A stretch of DNA of 36,407 nt. It comes from Deltaproteobacteria bacterium (GTDB lineage: Bacteria; Desulfobacterota; Binatia; UBA12015). Numbering within the stretch: the stretch's first letter is position 1; each line of letters opens with the position of its first letter. A program made the translations under genes and the position numbers. The stretch lies in assembly GCA_029262355.1 (NCBI GenBank), contig JAJCZO010000305.1, positions 1 to 36,407 of the forward strand, in the 5' to 3' direction. The notes below the pieces were generated by a model. It did no database searches. It was given only the letters and a program-made list of their open reading frames with translations, and had not been told where the DNA came from. Below, one piece after another: positions 23,823-33,276 of this stretch.

Positions 23823-24992
23823 TCAGTAGCTGCGCGGCAGCTCGAGAACGTGTTCTGCCACGTAGTTGAGGGCCATCTCCTGCGAGATCGGCGCGATCCG
23901 CATTAGCCGCGATTCCCGCCAGTATCGCTCAACGTTGTACTCCTTCGCGTAGCCGAACCCTCCGAACGTCTGAAGGGCACGGTCGCATGCGCGGAAGCTG
24001 GCATCGGCCGCGCGGAACTTGGCCATGTTCGCGAGCGCCCCGATGTTGCTCTCGCCCGCGTCGTACGCCCACGCGGCCTTCTGCCACATCAGGTCGGCGG
24101 CCTCGAGCTCTGAGTGCGACTCGGCCAGCGGATGTGCGATGGCCTGGTTGGCACCGATGGGCCGGTCGAAGACGACGCGGTTGCAGGCGTATCGGCAGGC
24201 GACTTCAATCGCGCGCCGGCCGATCCCGACGGCCTCGGCTGCGATTACGATGCGCTCGGGGTTGATACCGTCGAGTAGGTGGTAGAAGCCGCGGCCGACC
24301 TCTCCGACGACGTCGTCGTTCGAGATGGGGAGGTCCTCGATGAACACCTCGTTCGAGTTGACCGCATTTCGGCCCAGCTTGGGGATCTCGCGGATCTCGC
24401 AGTACTTGCGGTCGAGGTCTGCGAGGAAGAGCGTCATGCCGTCGTACGGTCGTGTGCAGTCCTCACGCGGCGTGGTGCGGGCGAGCAGAAGAATCTTGTG
24501 CGCTTGCTGCGCCTTTGTGTTCCAGACCTTCTTGCCGTTGGCGACCCAGTCGTCCCCGTCGCGGACCGCCGTGGTGCGGATCCGCGAGGTGTCGGTGCCC
24601 GCGTCGTCCTCGGTGACACCGAACGAAACGTGCAGTTCGCCGGTCGCGGTCGGCGGCAGGTACCGCTCCTTCATCGCGGTCGAGCCATGGTGGATGACCG
24701 GGCCCATTCCGAAAATGGACAGGTGCAACGTCGAGGCGGCATTCATCGCGCCACCGCTCGCCGCGACGGTGCGCAAGAGGGTGCCCGCCGCGGACACGTC
24801 CAGCCCGGCACCGCCGTACTCCTGCGGCACGAGCACCCCGAGCCAACCGCCGGCTGCGAAGGCGTTGTAGTACTCCCACGGGAACTCGTGACGGGTGTCG
24901 TGGTCGCTCCAGTATTCGTCGTCGAACTTCGAAGCCAGGCGCAGTGCCTCGGCGGCGATCCGCTCGTTTTCGGCGTCGATACGGAAGTCCAT
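23823..24992 (-). CDS. Acyl-CoA dehydrogenase family protein
   Basis: 389 residues, the normal length of FAD-dependent acyl-CoA dehydrogenases, which introduce the alpha-beta double bond in beta-oxidation or branched-chain degradation. The N-terminal helical domain has the G-W-L-G-V-L-V-P-Q-E-Y-G-G-A-G motif. The middle beta domain has F-G-V-T-E-D-D-A-G-T-D-T-S and D-D-W-V-A-N-G-K-K-V-W-N-T. The C-terminal domain has Q-T-F-G-G-F-G-Y-A-K-E-Y-N-V-E-R-Y-W-R-E. TAGGAGAC precedes ATG 24992. It is the first gene of a unit with the VOC protein. Confidence 0.94.
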   Translation of the reverse strand: MDFRIDAENERIAAEALRLASKFDDEYWSDHDTRHEFPWEYYNAFAAGGWLGVLVPQEYGGAGLDVSAAGTLLRTVAASGGAMNAASTLHLSIFGMGPVIHHGSTAMKERYLPPTATGELHVSFGVTEDDAGTDTSRIRTTAVRDGDDWVANGKKVWNTKAQQAHKILLLARTTPREDCTRPYDGMTLFLADLDRKYCEIREIPKLGRNAVNSNEVFIEDLPISNDDVVGEVGRGFYHLLDGINPERIVIAAEAVGIGRRAIEVACRYACNRVVFDRPIGANQAIAHPLAESHSELEAADLMWQKAAWAYDAGESNIGALANMAKFRAADASFRACDRALQTFGGFGYAKEYNVERYWRESRLMRIAPISQEMALNYVAEHVLELPRSY

Positions 24993-25089
24993 TGGGTCTG
25001 TCTCCTATGGGCAGCGGTGCCCGGCAGACGGCTCGCTCAGCCGCGCTTGCGGGCTCCGCCAGGGCTCCCGGATTCACGATACGAGGGCG

Positions 25090-26199
25090 TCATGGCCAGG
25101 CGGCGACGTACGCCGGCCCACTCGCGTCGAGCCAGCGGATCGCTCGGACATCGTTGCTCGTGAGATCTACGATCGACAACTGGGCGTCGCCCTGCGTGCT
25201 CATGTGGGGCACGAAGGCGTAGCTCTCACTCTGATCGGCAACCGCGACCATGGGGAACGGCTCGCCGGGTAGGGCCAGCGGGGCCGTGGGCACCAGCGAG
25301 TCGGCCTCGGGCACGACCACGACCAAGGTCGCGGGGACGCCGGTCGGCGCGAGGATCTGGCCGCGGCCCGGCAGGTACGTGACCCCGTACGGCACACCGC
25401 CCTCGGCTCGCACCGTGTCGAGAGGGAAGGCGGCGGACGGGTCCGTGGTGTCGAGCAACGTGAGGTCTGTGGTTCCGCTGTTCGCGACGATCGCTCGGGT
25501 CGAGTCCGCACCGAAGGTGATGCCCGACGGATCGCCTCCAGTTGGCACGATGTCGGTCAGGGTCGCGACCGGATCGCGCAGTTCGAACAGCCGAACGCCT
25601 CCATCGCTCACGATGTTCACGATGCCAAACTGCCCGGCGGGGTCGATCACGATCTGTTCGGGGCGGCCCCCCACGGAGAACTCGTCCACGAGGCGTCCCT
25701 GCTCGAGGTCGATGACCGAGACGGAATCTCCGCGGGCATCGTTCATGCCGTAGTTCGCCGTGTACGCGCGGCGGCCGTCGGGCGTGATCGCGATTCCCAT
25801 CGGCGCGTGGCGCGGCTGGATCTCGGCCGTGACGGTCGAGGAGTCTAGGTCCACCAAAAGAATGGCGCTCCCCGGCGGTACGTCGGGCGAGCCGACCAAG
25901 ATGTTGGTGAGTCCGCTCTGAAAGAACCCGGGGCCGACCGCGACGACGGCCATCGTGCCGTCCGGTGTGATCTCGACTTCGAGCGGGCCGGGAGGCCAAG
26001 CCGATAGATCGACCGAGCCCACGATCGCGTCCGCGGCCGAGATCCGAGCGTCGACCAGTTTCTCCTGCGAAAAGACGGTGAGAGACCGATTCACCCAGTC
26101 GGCGGTGACGAGAATCGCTGGGCGGTCGTCGGGCTGACCGTCGGAGCAGGCAGCCGCGCCCAGGACGAGGAAAACCAGAAGCAGAACGCGTGACGTCAT
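25090..26199 (-). CDS. Lipoprotein with YncE-like beta-propeller
   Basis: 369 residues from ATG 26199. A lipoprotein signal peptide is followed by the lipobox L-G-A-A-A-C (Cys19). The rest shows repeated I-T-P-D-G-x-x-A/x-V-A/x-A-N blades (V-E-I-T-P-D-G-T-M-A-V-V-A, I-A-I-T-P-D-G-R-R-A-Y-T-A-N, V-I-D-P-A-G-Q-F-G-I-V-N), typical of the YncE/PQQ-type seven-blade propellers in the periplasm. Function is unknown; such proteins often act as binding scaffolds. The long open frame upstream of this start is shadow sequence inside the CGS gene. The gene lies 20 bases after the CGS stop. Confidence 0.88.
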   Translation of the reverse strand: MTSRVLLLVFLVLGAAACSDGQPDDRPAILVTADWVNRSLTVFSQEKLVDARISAADAIVGSVDLSAWPPGPLEVEITPDGTMAVVAVGPGFFQSGLTNILVGSPDVPPGSAILLVDLDSSTVTAEIQPRHAPMGIAITPDGRRAYTANYGMNDARGDSVSVIDLEQGRLVDEFSVGGRPEQIVIDPAGQFGIVNIVSDGGVRLFELRDPVATLTDIVPTGGDPSGITFGADSTRAIVANSGTTDLTLLDTTDPSAAFPLDTVRAEGGVPYGVTYLPGRGQILAPTGVPATLVVVVPEADSLVPTAPLALPGEPFPMVAVADQSESYAFVPHMSTQGDAQLSIVDLTSNDVRAIRWLDASGPAYVAAWP

Positions 26200-26219
26200 C
26201 GTGCCGAGATACCAGATTC

Positions 26220-27413
26220 TCAGCCGAGTGCCTGCTTCAGGTCCGAGATGAGGTCGTCCGTATCTTCGAGGCCGATCGATAGCCGGATCAGGTTGTTCTT
26301 GATTCCGACTTCGAGGCGCTCCTCGGTGGTGAGCTCGAAGAAGCTCATGAGGGCCGGTTGTTCGATCAACGACTCGACGCCTCCGAGCGAGGGCGCAATC
26401 TGGAAGAGTTCCGAGGCGTCGACGACGCTGGAGGTGCTCTCCATATCTCCTTTGACCTCGAAGCTCACGACGGCGCCGAAGCCGCGCATCTGCCGGCGGG
26501 CGATCTCGTGGTGGGGATGGGTCTCGAGTCCGGCGTAGTGCACCGCGTCGACCCGGGGGTGGGCTGCGAGCATTTCGGCCACCTTCAGGGCCGAGGCGTT
26601 CTGGTGCTCGACGCGGATGGGCAGGGTCTTGAGGCCGCGAATCAACAGGTAGGCGGCGTGCGGGTCCATGACGCCGCCCAGGACGCCCTGACAATCGCGA
26701 ACGGCGTCGATGATCGGCTCCTTGCCGAGAATCACTCCGCCCATCACGTCGTTGTGGCCCGCGAGGTACTTCGTCGCCGAGTGCAGCACGAGATCGATCC
26801 CGTGGTCGAGCGGCTTCTGATTGACCGGTGTTGCGAAGGTGGAGTCGATGATCGTCAGAAGTCGGTGCTTCTTGCCGACCGCGGCGATGTGATCGAGGTC
26901 GACTACGCGGTTGTAGGGGTTCGTGGGCGATTCGCTGATGAGGACCCGCGTGTTCGGACGAACGGCTGCTTCGAGTGCCTCGATGCTGCCGGTTTCGACG
27001 ATCGACGCTTCGACGCCGAACTTGCTGAGCAGGCCGCTGCAGAACTGTCGGGTGCGCCGATAGCAGTCGTCGGTGAGGATCACGTGGTGGCCTTGCTGAA
27101 GCACAGCGAACAGCGCAGTCGTGATCGCAGCCATCCCGGACGCGAAGGCAAGGCCCGCCTCGGCGCCCTCGAGTGCGGCGCACTTGGCCTCGGCGACCTG
27201 AGTCGTCGGGTTGCCGTAACGGCCGTACTCTTCACGCTTCAGCTCGTGCGAATGGTGTGCGATCAGTTCGGCCGTGTCGTCGAAGACGAAGGTCGAGGTC
27301 TGGAAGATCGGGGTGGTGATGGCGTTCCCGGCCCTCGGCCGCGTTTCCCCGCCGTGGATGGCCTCGGTTGAGAGACCGCGGCGGGACTTGGGCGGATTGC
27401 CGTCGCCGCTCAT
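26220..27413 (-). CDS. metB: Cystathionine gamma-synthase family PLP enzyme
   Basis: 397 residues of the Cys/Met-metabolism PLP family. The enzyme condenses an activated homoserine (O-succinyl-, O-acetyl- or O-phosphohomoserine) with cysteine or sulfide on the way to methionine. The PLP lysine is K215 in [12 protein letters not shown]. Other marks are [18 protein letters not shown], and [13 protein letters not shown] near the C-terminus. The D-V-M-G-G-V and V-E-S-L-I-E-Q-P patterns are close to plant-type and bacterial gamma-synthases. ATG 27413 overlaps the thrC stop (ATGA). Gamma-lyase activity cannot be ruled out by sequence. Confidence 0.92.
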   Translation of the reverse strand: MSGDGNPPKSRRGLSTEAIHGGETRPRAGNAITTPIFQTSTFVFDDTAELIAHHSHELKREEYGRYGNPTTQVAEAKCAALEGAEAGLAFASGMAAITTALFAVLQQGHHVILTDDCYRRTRQFCSGLLSKFGVEASIVETGSIEALEAAVRPNTRVLISESPTNPYNRVVDLDHIAAVGKKHRLLTIIDSTFATPVNQKPLDHGIDLVLHSATKYLAGHNDVMGGVILGKEPIIDAVRDCQGVLGGVMDPHAAYLLIRGLKTLPIRVEHQNASALKVAEMLAAHPRVDAVHYAGLETHPHHEIARRQMRGFGAVVSFEVKGDMESTSSVVDASELFQIAPSLGGVESLIEQPALMSFFELTTEERLEVGIKNNLIRLSIGLEDTDDLISDLKQALG

Positions 27414-28774
27414 TGTTCTGCCGCCGTGGACGATGCGTCCTGCTTCTCTCCGATCGCGCGCCGCAAGGTCTCCTGAACGCGCGCCACGTCGTTCGGCAGC
27501 TCGATGGGCTCGTTGGCGAAAGTGCCGGTCACGCCTTCGATCGCGTTCTGATGGTAGCGGGCTTTCTGGTCAGCGAACTTCAGGCCGTGTGCGGTCGAGA
27601 TGACGACGACCCTCTCGTCCGGCTTGATCTCGCCGCGCTTCACGAGCTTCATCAACACTGCCAGCGCGACCCCCGTGTGGGGGCAGTTGAACATTCCGGT
27701 TCGATCGGCGTGAGCCGAGGCGTCGGCGAGCTCTTGTTCGGAGGCCTGCTCGACGATGCCCTCGAAGTGCTGAAGAATGCGAACCGCTTTCTTGTAGCTG
27801 ACCGGGTTTCCGATCTGGATCGCACTCGCGAGCGTGGGCTTGGCCGTGACCGCCTCGAACTCTTTGAAGCCCTTCTTGTAGGCCAGGTAGAGCGGGTTCG
27901 CGTGCTCGGCCTGAGCCACCACGATGCGCGGGTGGCGGTCGATGATTCCGAGCTTCTCCATCAGCAGGAAGCCCTTGCCCAGCGCGCTCACGTTTCCGAG
28001 GTTGCCGCCGGGAATGACGATCGTATCGGGTACCTGCCAATCGAACTGCTGGACGATCTCCATGCCCACAGTCTTCTGGCCTTCGATTCGCAGGGAGTTC
28101 ATCGAGTTGGCGAGGTAGATGTTCTCGCGCTTCGTGAGTTCTTGGACGGTCTCCATGCAGCCGTCGAAGTCCGTGTCGAGCGAGAGCACGATCGCGCCGT
28201 TCGAGATCGGCTGCACGAGTTGTGCGAGCGAGACCTTATTGCGCGGCAGCAGTACGACCGCTGGGATGTCCGCAGCCGCGCAGTAGGCCGCCAGCGCCGC
28301 TGAGGTGTCGCCGGTCGAGGCGCATGCGACGGCGGGTATGTCCTCGCCGTGGCTGCGCATCTCCTTCACCGCGCTCACGAGCACGGTCATTCCGAGGTCC
28401 TTGAACGATCCCGTGTGAGAGTTCCCACACTGCTTCACCCACAGGTCGGGCAGGCCGATCTCGCGCCCAAAACGCTCGGCCCAGAAGAGATTCGAGCCGC
28501 CCTCGTACATGCTCACAGTGCTCTCGTCGGAGAGCTGCGGGAGCACCATCTCTTTGCGGCACCACACGCCAGAGCCGTAGGGCCATTTGTTCGAGCGGAT
28601 GCGATCGTCGAACAATCGCTTCCAGGACTCGGGGCCCGTTCGAGCGAGCCGCGCTTCGTCGTGAACGACTTCGAGGAGCTCATCGCACTTCCGGCAGCGG
28701 TAGATGACCTCGAAGATCTCGTACTTCTCGCCGCAGTCCGGGTCGATGCACTGGAACCAACACCTGTGCTTCAT
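27410..28774 (-). CDS. thrC: Threonine synthase with N-terminal zinc ribbon
   Basis: 454 residues from ATG 28774. PLP enzyme that turns O-phosphohomoserine into threonine. The N-terminus has a zinc-ribbon pattern (C9, C14, then C27-x2-C30). The PLP lysine is in [10 protein letters not shown], and the phosphate-binding G-G-N-L-G-N-V follows. The translated region upstream of ATG 28774 is Arg-rich and lacks homology. It overlaps the cystathionine gamma-synthase gene by four bases. Both enzymes can draw on activated homoserine, so co-expression sets the threonine/methionine split. No leader peptide or SAM riboswitch was recognised upstream. Confidence 0.95.
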   Translation of the reverse strand: MKHRCWFQCIDPDCGEKYEIFEVIYRCRKCDELLEVVHDEARLARTGPESWKRLFDDRIRSNKWPYGSGVWCRKEMVLPQLSDESTVSMYEGGSNLFWAERFGREIGLPDLWVKQCGNSHTGSFKDLGMTVLVSAVKEMRSHGEDIPAVACASTGDTSAALAAYCAAADIPAVVLLPRNKVSLAQLVQPISNGAIVLSLDTDFDGCMETVQELTKRENIYLANSMNSLRIEGQKTVGMEIVQQFDWQVPDTIVIPGGNLGNVSALGKGFLLMEKLGIIDRHPRIVVAQAEHANPLYLAYKKGFKEFEAVTAKPTLASAIQIGNPVSYKKAVRILQHFEGIVEQASEQELADASAHADRTGMFNCPHTGVALAVLMKLVKRGEIKPDERVVVISTAHGLKFADQKARYHQNAIEGVTGTFANEPIELPNDVARVQETLRRAIGEKQDASSTAAEQ

Positions 28775-29014
28775 GGCGCGGACTCTAGCACCGGCGGTTG
28801 GTCCTTCCGAGCGCTGGGGAACTCTGGCGTTTCTCCACTCGTGTGGCCTCTTGCTCCTGTCGTGGGTGCTGCGGCAGCCGAAATGGCGTCTGCGGGGCCC
28901 TCGGCCCCGAGTGGGGACTAACATCTTTTGTTCCGCTGGATGCCGCGGTCATGTAGGGATGGAGAGGCGGAGGAACACCGGGCCGGCGGAGCTGGCCGGT
29001 ACACAGGTTGGGGT
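28775..29014. other. Divergent non-coding region between thrC and the Pro/Thr-rich lipoprotein
   Basis: 240 bases, presumably holding promoters for both directions. It includes a 7-bp hairpin (28893-28909) with no T-run. I see no consensus -35/-10 pair, leader peptide or known riboswitch core in it. Confidence 0.45.
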
Positions 29015-30196
29015 ATGAGACGTCGGATTCATCGTGATTCAGGGATGGGGATTCTTGGCTGGATGCTCGTCGGGCTCGTTCTCGGGTGCGGCGGGGGGCT
29101 TGGAGCCGGGGGAACGGGCTCGAGTGGCTTCGATGAGCAGTTCGTCATCAGCTCGGTTCTCGATGAAGGCACGTGCCAGGACGGCGAGGGCACGGACTAT
29201 TGCCCGACCAACGTCGACGATCCCAGCGGCGACGGCCAGACCGTGGACGCCGACGTGCCCGACGAAACGCCAGTGGATTGCACCGATCCCGCTCGGGCGC
29301 TCGCGACCGGCGGCGCCGGCGAGGTCCGGGTCGACGCTACGGTGCTTGGCGAGGCGTGCGGCTTCGACGTGCCGGTCATGCCGGAGGGATTCGAAGACGG
29401 TGTGACGATCCGCATCGCCGTGCGCGTCACCGGTGGTGACGACAACTGGCAGATCAGCGACGTCGTCTACGAGGGCACCGATCCCGAGTTCACGGCGGAG
29501 GTCGAGGTCGACGCGCCCGCGGATGTGTCTCCCGACGGTGCCTTCGAGGTCCAAGTCGCCATTCTGACGTTCGATCCGGGCGCCGGCGATCCGCCGGCCG
29601 AGGTCGAGACGCTCTCTGAGAGCGGTGCGACGACCGTGTACGTCACGCCGGAGGTCACCGTCGTGACCGATCCGGAACCAACTCCGGGAGCCCGTCCGAC
29701 GGCCACGCCACCGCCCACCGCGACCCCCGCGCCGACCGACGAGCCAACGCCGGCGCCGACGACCGGCACGGACGGGCCGTCGGCAACGCCGACGCCGGCG
29801 CGCACGATCGTGCCGGCCACCCCAACCCCGGCTCGCACGGTCGGCGCCACTCCGAGTCCTGGGCGCACGCGTGTCCCCCCGGCCCCGACGCGGACGGTGG
29901 ACCCGCCGCGTGCGACCGATACGCCGGCGACGCCGCGGCCCACGGCCCAGCCCAAGCCGACGGACGAGCCGCGACCCACGGAGAAGCCCCGCCCGACGGA
30001 CAGTCCGCGGCCGACGGCGAGCCCCGACAGTCGTCCGGCCCCGACCCCGGGCGTCCGGCCCACGCTGCGTCCGGTCGATCTCCCGCGGCCCACCACGACG
30101 ACCGACATCGAGCCGACTCCGACCCCGCGTCCTGTTTTCACGGACCCCAGACCGACGGCAGGGGACAGAACACCACCACGGATTCCGAACGATTGA
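29015..30196 (+). CDS. Pro/Thr-rich lipoprotein
   Basis: 393 residues from ATG 29015. After a short basic start and hydrophobic core there is a lipobox L-V-L-G-C (Cys near 25). Residues about 30-225 form an acidic globular part with four or five Cys and beta-like repeats. From about residue 225 to the end the protein is almost wholly Pro, Thr, Arg and Asp, with imperfect units such as T-P-T-P-A-R-T and E-K-P-R-P-T-D. This low-complexity tail is long enough to span the periplasm or to coat the surface. It lies 41 bases before the PBP1b-type gene, so a cell-wall role is plausible. No named family is recognised. Confidence 0.85.
   Translation: MRRRIHRDSGMGILGWMLVGLVLGCGGGLGAGGTGSSGFDEQFVISSVLDEGTCQDGEGTDYCPTNVDDPSGDGQTVDADVPDETPVDCTDPARALATGGAGEVRVDATVLGEACGFDVPVMPEGFEDGVTIRIAVRVTGGDDNWQISDVVYEGTDPEFTAEVEVDAPADVSPDGAFEVQVAILTFDPGAGDPPAEVETLSESGATTVYVTPEVTVVTDPEPTPGARPTATPPPTATPAPTDEPTPAPTTGTDGPSATPTPARTIVPATPTPARTVGATPSPGRTRVPPAPTRTVDPPRATDTPATPRPTAQPKPTDEPRPTEKPRPTDSPRPTASPDSRPAPTPGVRPTLRPVDLPRPTTTTDIEPTPTPRPVFTDPRPTAGDRTPPRIPND
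29680..30180 (+). repeat. Imperfect Pro/Thr codon repeats in the lipoprotein tail
   Basis: GC-rich low-complexity stretch built from CCG-ACG-type codon pairs. It encodes loosely repeated units (T-P-T-P-A-R-T twice, then P-R-P-T-x-x-P). Codons vary between copies, so the repeat is held at protein level and not by recent tandem DNA copying. Confidence 0.7.
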
Positions 30197-30237
30197 TGCC
30201 GTTCGCAGGTCTGCCCTGGCGGGAGTAGACTGGGCAC

Positions 30238-32463
30238 GTGCGTCGACGGCTGACGAAGCTCGGCCTGTGGCTCTTGGTCGTGCTCGCCGGATTCCTGGTC
30301 TACCTCGACCAGGTGGTGCAGGCCGGTTTTGGCGTGGACCGGTGGCGTGATCCCGTCCGGTTCTACGCCGCGCCCCAGCAGATTCCGGTCGGTCTCGGAC
30401 TCGAGGCCGCGGGGACGGTGCAGGAGCTTGCGGCTCTCGACTACCGACAGGTCGACACCGAGCCGACGGAGCCCGGGACGTTCCGTAGCTCGGCGACCGA
30501 GCTCGACATCTACTTGCGCGCCGCCGCGGTTTCCGACTCGTTTGGTGATCGACGTCCGAGGCGTGTCCGCCTCGCCCTGGAAGAAGGCCGCGTCCTCGAG
30601 ATCGTCGACGAGCGCGAAGGGCGCGTGGGCTCGGTCGCGCTCGAGCCGAGGCCGCTCGAGGGCTTGTACGACGCGCACTGGACCGGACGGCGCCCGATGC
30701 GCATCGAGGATGTGCCGCCGCAAGTGATCGACGCCGTGCTCGCCGCCGAGGATGCGCGATTCCTCTACCACTTCGGTCTCGATTGGAGCTCTCTGCTTCG
30801 TGCGGCGCGGGTGAACTGGAACGCCGGCGAGGTGAAGCAGGGTGGCAGCACGATCACGCAGCAGCTCGTCAAGAACCACTTCCTCACGCAGGAGCGAACG
30901 ATCTGGCGCAAGTTGCGCGAGATTCCGATCGCCCTGGCTCTCGAGCGCCGGTACTCCAAGGACGAGATCCTCGAGGCGTACCTCGCGACCGTCTACTTGG
31001 GCCACGACAGGCTCGTTGGAGTCCACGGGCTCGCCGAAGGGGCGTGGGTGTTCTTCGGGAAGTCGGTTTCTGACTTGACCCTCGGCGAGGGAGCGACTCT
31101 CGCGGGCATCATTCGCGCTCCCAACGCGTACTCGCCGTTGCGCCATCCAGAGCGCGCTCTCGAGCGGCGCAATCACGTCCTAGGCTCCCTCGAAGAGTTG
31201 GGCTGGATCACCGGAGAGCAGGCCGCGCTGGCACGGGCGGAGCCAGGCGGGGTGCCTCATGCGCGCCGGGCCGCGAGTGAGGCGTACTTCGTGCAGCACG
31301 CCGTGTCTGAGTTGGCCGAAGCCGGCCTGGCGCCGGCCGAGCTCTCCGCGGGCAGCGACGTGTTCACCACCGTCGACGCCCGTCTGCAGGACATCGTCGC
31401 GCAAGAGCTCGAGCGAGCCAGCCGAGATCTCGGTGGCGCCCAGGTGGCGGTCGTCGCCATCGACCCGCTCACCGGAGCGTTGCGTGCCCTCGCTGGGGGG
31501 CGCGATTACCTCGAGAGTCAGTATGACCGTGCGTCGCGGATGCGGCGACCGGTCGGCTCGATGTTCAAGCCCTTCGTTGCGTTGGCCGCGGTAGCGGATC
31601 CACAGAGCGGCGTGACGCCGGCGACGAGGCTGAGCGATGCACCCATCACGATCGGCTCGGGTACGACGGCATGGTCGCCCCGCAACCACGACGATCGTTT
31701 CCGCGGAGACGTCACCCTGCGCGAGACGCTCGCCGCTTCGCTGAACGTTCCGACCGTGCGTCTTGCGCAGCGCGTGGGGATCCCGGCGCTCGCCGAGTTC
31801 GGAGAGGCTCTCGGAATCGGCCACCCGCCTTTGCCCCGTCTCCCCTCGCTCGCACTCGGTGCCTTCGAGTCCTCGCTGGTCGACGTGGCGTCCGCGTACA
31901 CCGTCTTCCCGGGCGCGGGGATCCGCGTGGAGCCGTTTTCCGTCGCTTCGGTGAAGGCTCCCTCCGGTGTGGTTCTGCACGACCATGAGCCCGAGGAGGC
32001 GGCGCTCGCACCGGCCGCGGCGACCTACGTCGTGCACACGATGTTGGAGGACGTCATCGAGGAGGGCACCGCCGCGAGCCTGCGCGCGTCCGGGCTTCGG
32101 GGCGCGCTCGCGGGGAAGACCGGCACGACGACGGATCAGCGCGATGCCTGGTTCGTCGGGTACACGCCGTCGCTCGTGATGGGGGTCTGGATCGGGTTCG
32201 ACGATGATCGGCCGCTGCGGGGCGGGGCGGCCCAGCTCGCCGTGCCGCTTTGGGGTGCGATCGCCAGGCGGGCGTTTGCCGGCGCGCCGCCCGAGCCGTT
32301 CCGCCGTCCGGGCGAAGTCGAGGTGGTCGAGGTGGATGAGGCCACGGGCCTTCGGGCCTCTCCCGAGTGCGGGCCCAGCCGCTCGGAGGTCTTCGTCGCC
32401 GGAACGGCGCCGGAGAAGGACTGCCGCGAGTGGACGGGAGGCGCTGCACAGGTAAGTTCTTAG
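30238..32463 (+). CDS. mrcB: Class A penicillin-binding protein (PBP1b type)
   Basis: 741 residues; bifunctional peptidoglycan glycosyltransferase/transpeptidase anchored in the inner membrane (helix at about 9-25). A UB2H-like region lies before the GT51 domain. GT51 marks are E171 in A-A-E-D-A-R-F, and G-G-S-T-I-T-Q-Q-L-V-K-N from 202. Transpeptidase motifs are S441-M-F-K444, S501-L-N503 and K627-T-G-T. The C-terminal tail has two Cys (E-C-G-P, K-D-C). Start is GTG 30238; GGGAG lies upstream at long spacing. mlaE starts 6 bases after the stop. Confidence 0.95.
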   Translation: MRRRLTKLGLWLLVVLAGFLVYLDQVVQAGFGVDRWRDPVRFYAAPQQIPVGLGLEAAGTVQELAALDYRQVDTEPTEPGTFRSSATELDIYLRAAAVSDSFGDRRPRRVRLALEEGRVLEIVDEREGRVGSVALEPRPLEGLYDAHWTGRRPMRIEDVPPQVIDAVLAAEDARFLYHFGLDWSSLLRAARVNWNAGEVKQGGSTITQQLVKNHFLTQERTIWRKLREIPIALALERRYSKDEILEAYLATVYLGHDRLVGVHGLAEGAWVFFGKSVSDLTLGEGATLAGIIRAPNAYSPLRHPERALERRNHVLGSLEELGWITGEQAALARAEPGGVPHARRAASEAYFVQHAVSELAEAGLAPAELSAGSDVFTTVDARLQDIVAQELERASRDLGGAQVAVVAIDPLTGALRALAGGRDYLESQYDRASRMRRPVGSMFKPFVALAAVADPQSGVTPATRLSDAPITIGSGTTAWSPRNHDDRFRGDVTLRETLAASLNVPTVRLAQRVGIPALAEFGEALGIGHPPLPRLPSLALGAFESSLVDVASAYTVFPGAGIRVEPFSVASVKAPSGVVLHDHEPEEAALAPAAATYVVHTMLEDVIEEGTAASLRASGLRGALAGKTGTTTDQRDAWFVGYTPSLVMGVWIGFDDDRPLRGGAAQLAVPLWGAIARRAFAGAPPEPFRRPGEVEVVEVDEATGLRASPECGPSRSEVFVAGTAPEKDCREWTGGAAQVSS

Positions 32464-32469
32464 CGCAGC

Positions 32470-33276
32470 ATGGCCGACACTCCCGACGAAGACCGCCGAT
32501 CCCTGATTGCAGCCACCGGCCGAGGTGTGCTCGACCTGGCCGAGTTCACCGGGGGCCTCCTGCGCTTCATCGGGTCGAGCCTGCGGGTCTCGCTGCGCCA
32601 CGGTCTGCCGGTGCGCATCGTGCTCCAGCAGGTCTACGAGATCGGCTATCGCTCGTTGCCCCTGACGGCCATCGCGGCGTTCGCCATCGGCTTGGTGATG
32701 GCGCTGCAGACCATGTTCTTGCTGAAGAAATTCGGGGTCATGCAGTACGTGGCGGTCGGCGTCGGCCTCGGGATGACGCGGGAGCTCGGGCCGGTCATCA
32801 CGGCGCTGATGGTGGCGGGCCGTGCGGGCTCGGGAATCAGCGCGGAGCTGGGCTCGATGCGGGTGACGCGGCAGATCGATGCCCTGCGCGTGCTCGCGGT
32901 AGATCCCGAACGCTATCTGGTCGGGACGCGGATCGCGGCGACCGTGATCGCGCTGCCGCTCCTCACCGCGGTCTCCGACATCCTCGGGATCCTCGGTGGG
33001 GCGCTTGTCGCGACCACCCTGGGCGGTGTCACGCCGGAGGGATACCTCGACACCACCTTGTACTACATCACGCTGTCTGACGTTCTCACCGGGCTCGCCA
33101 AGACGGTGTTCTTCGGCCTCATCATCGCGGGCGTGGCGGCCTACTACGGGTTTCACACCGAGGGCGGTACGAGTGGGGTGGGTCGATCGACGACGGCGAC
33201 CGTGGTCGTGTCTTCACTCATGATCTTCGTCTCAGACGTTCTGATGACGCAGCTCCTGGTGACCATTGGGTACTGA
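32470..33276 (+). CDS. mlaE: Lipid-asymmetry ABC transporter permease MlaE
   Basis: 268 residues with five to six membrane helices. Permease of the MlaFEDB-type system, which moves phospholipids between the inner membrane and periplasmic carriers. The MlaE core R-E-L-G-P-V-I-T-A-L-M-V-A-G-R-A-G-S is present, followed by E-L-G-S-M-R-V-T-x-Q-I-D-A-L, the coupling-helix region. Its end overlaps mlaF by 11 bases. Confidence 0.95.
   Translation: MADTPDEDRRSLIAATGRGVLDLAEFTGGLLRFIGSSLRVSLRHGLPVRIVLQQVYEIGYRSLPLTAIAAFAIGLVMALQTMFLLKKFGVMQYVAVGVGLGMTRELGPVITALMVAGRAGSGISAELGSMRVTRQIDALRVLAVDPERYLVGTRIAATVIALPLLTAVSDILGILGGALVATTLGGVTPEGYLDTTLYYITLSDVLTGLAKTVFFGLIIAGVAAYYGFHTEGGTSGVGRSTTATVVVSSLMIFVSDVLMTQLLVTIGY

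Noticed and set aside
28893..28909. Short GGGGCC/GGCCCC hairpin as a terminator
   Set aside because: Three-base loop, no T-run, and it lies upstream of both flanking genes.
28775..29014. SAM riboswitch or threonine leader upstream of thrC
   Set aside because: No riboswitch core, leader ORF with Thr/Ile runs, or terminator hairpin with T-run was found.
29680..30180. CRISPR-like or tandem DNA repeat
   Set aside because: Units vary in length and sequence and encode a Pro/Thr-rich protein tail in frame.
31180..33156. 658-codon minus-strand frame opposite mrcB and mlaE
   Set aside because: Shadow of two well-supported genes; low-complexity Arg/His/Asp composition.
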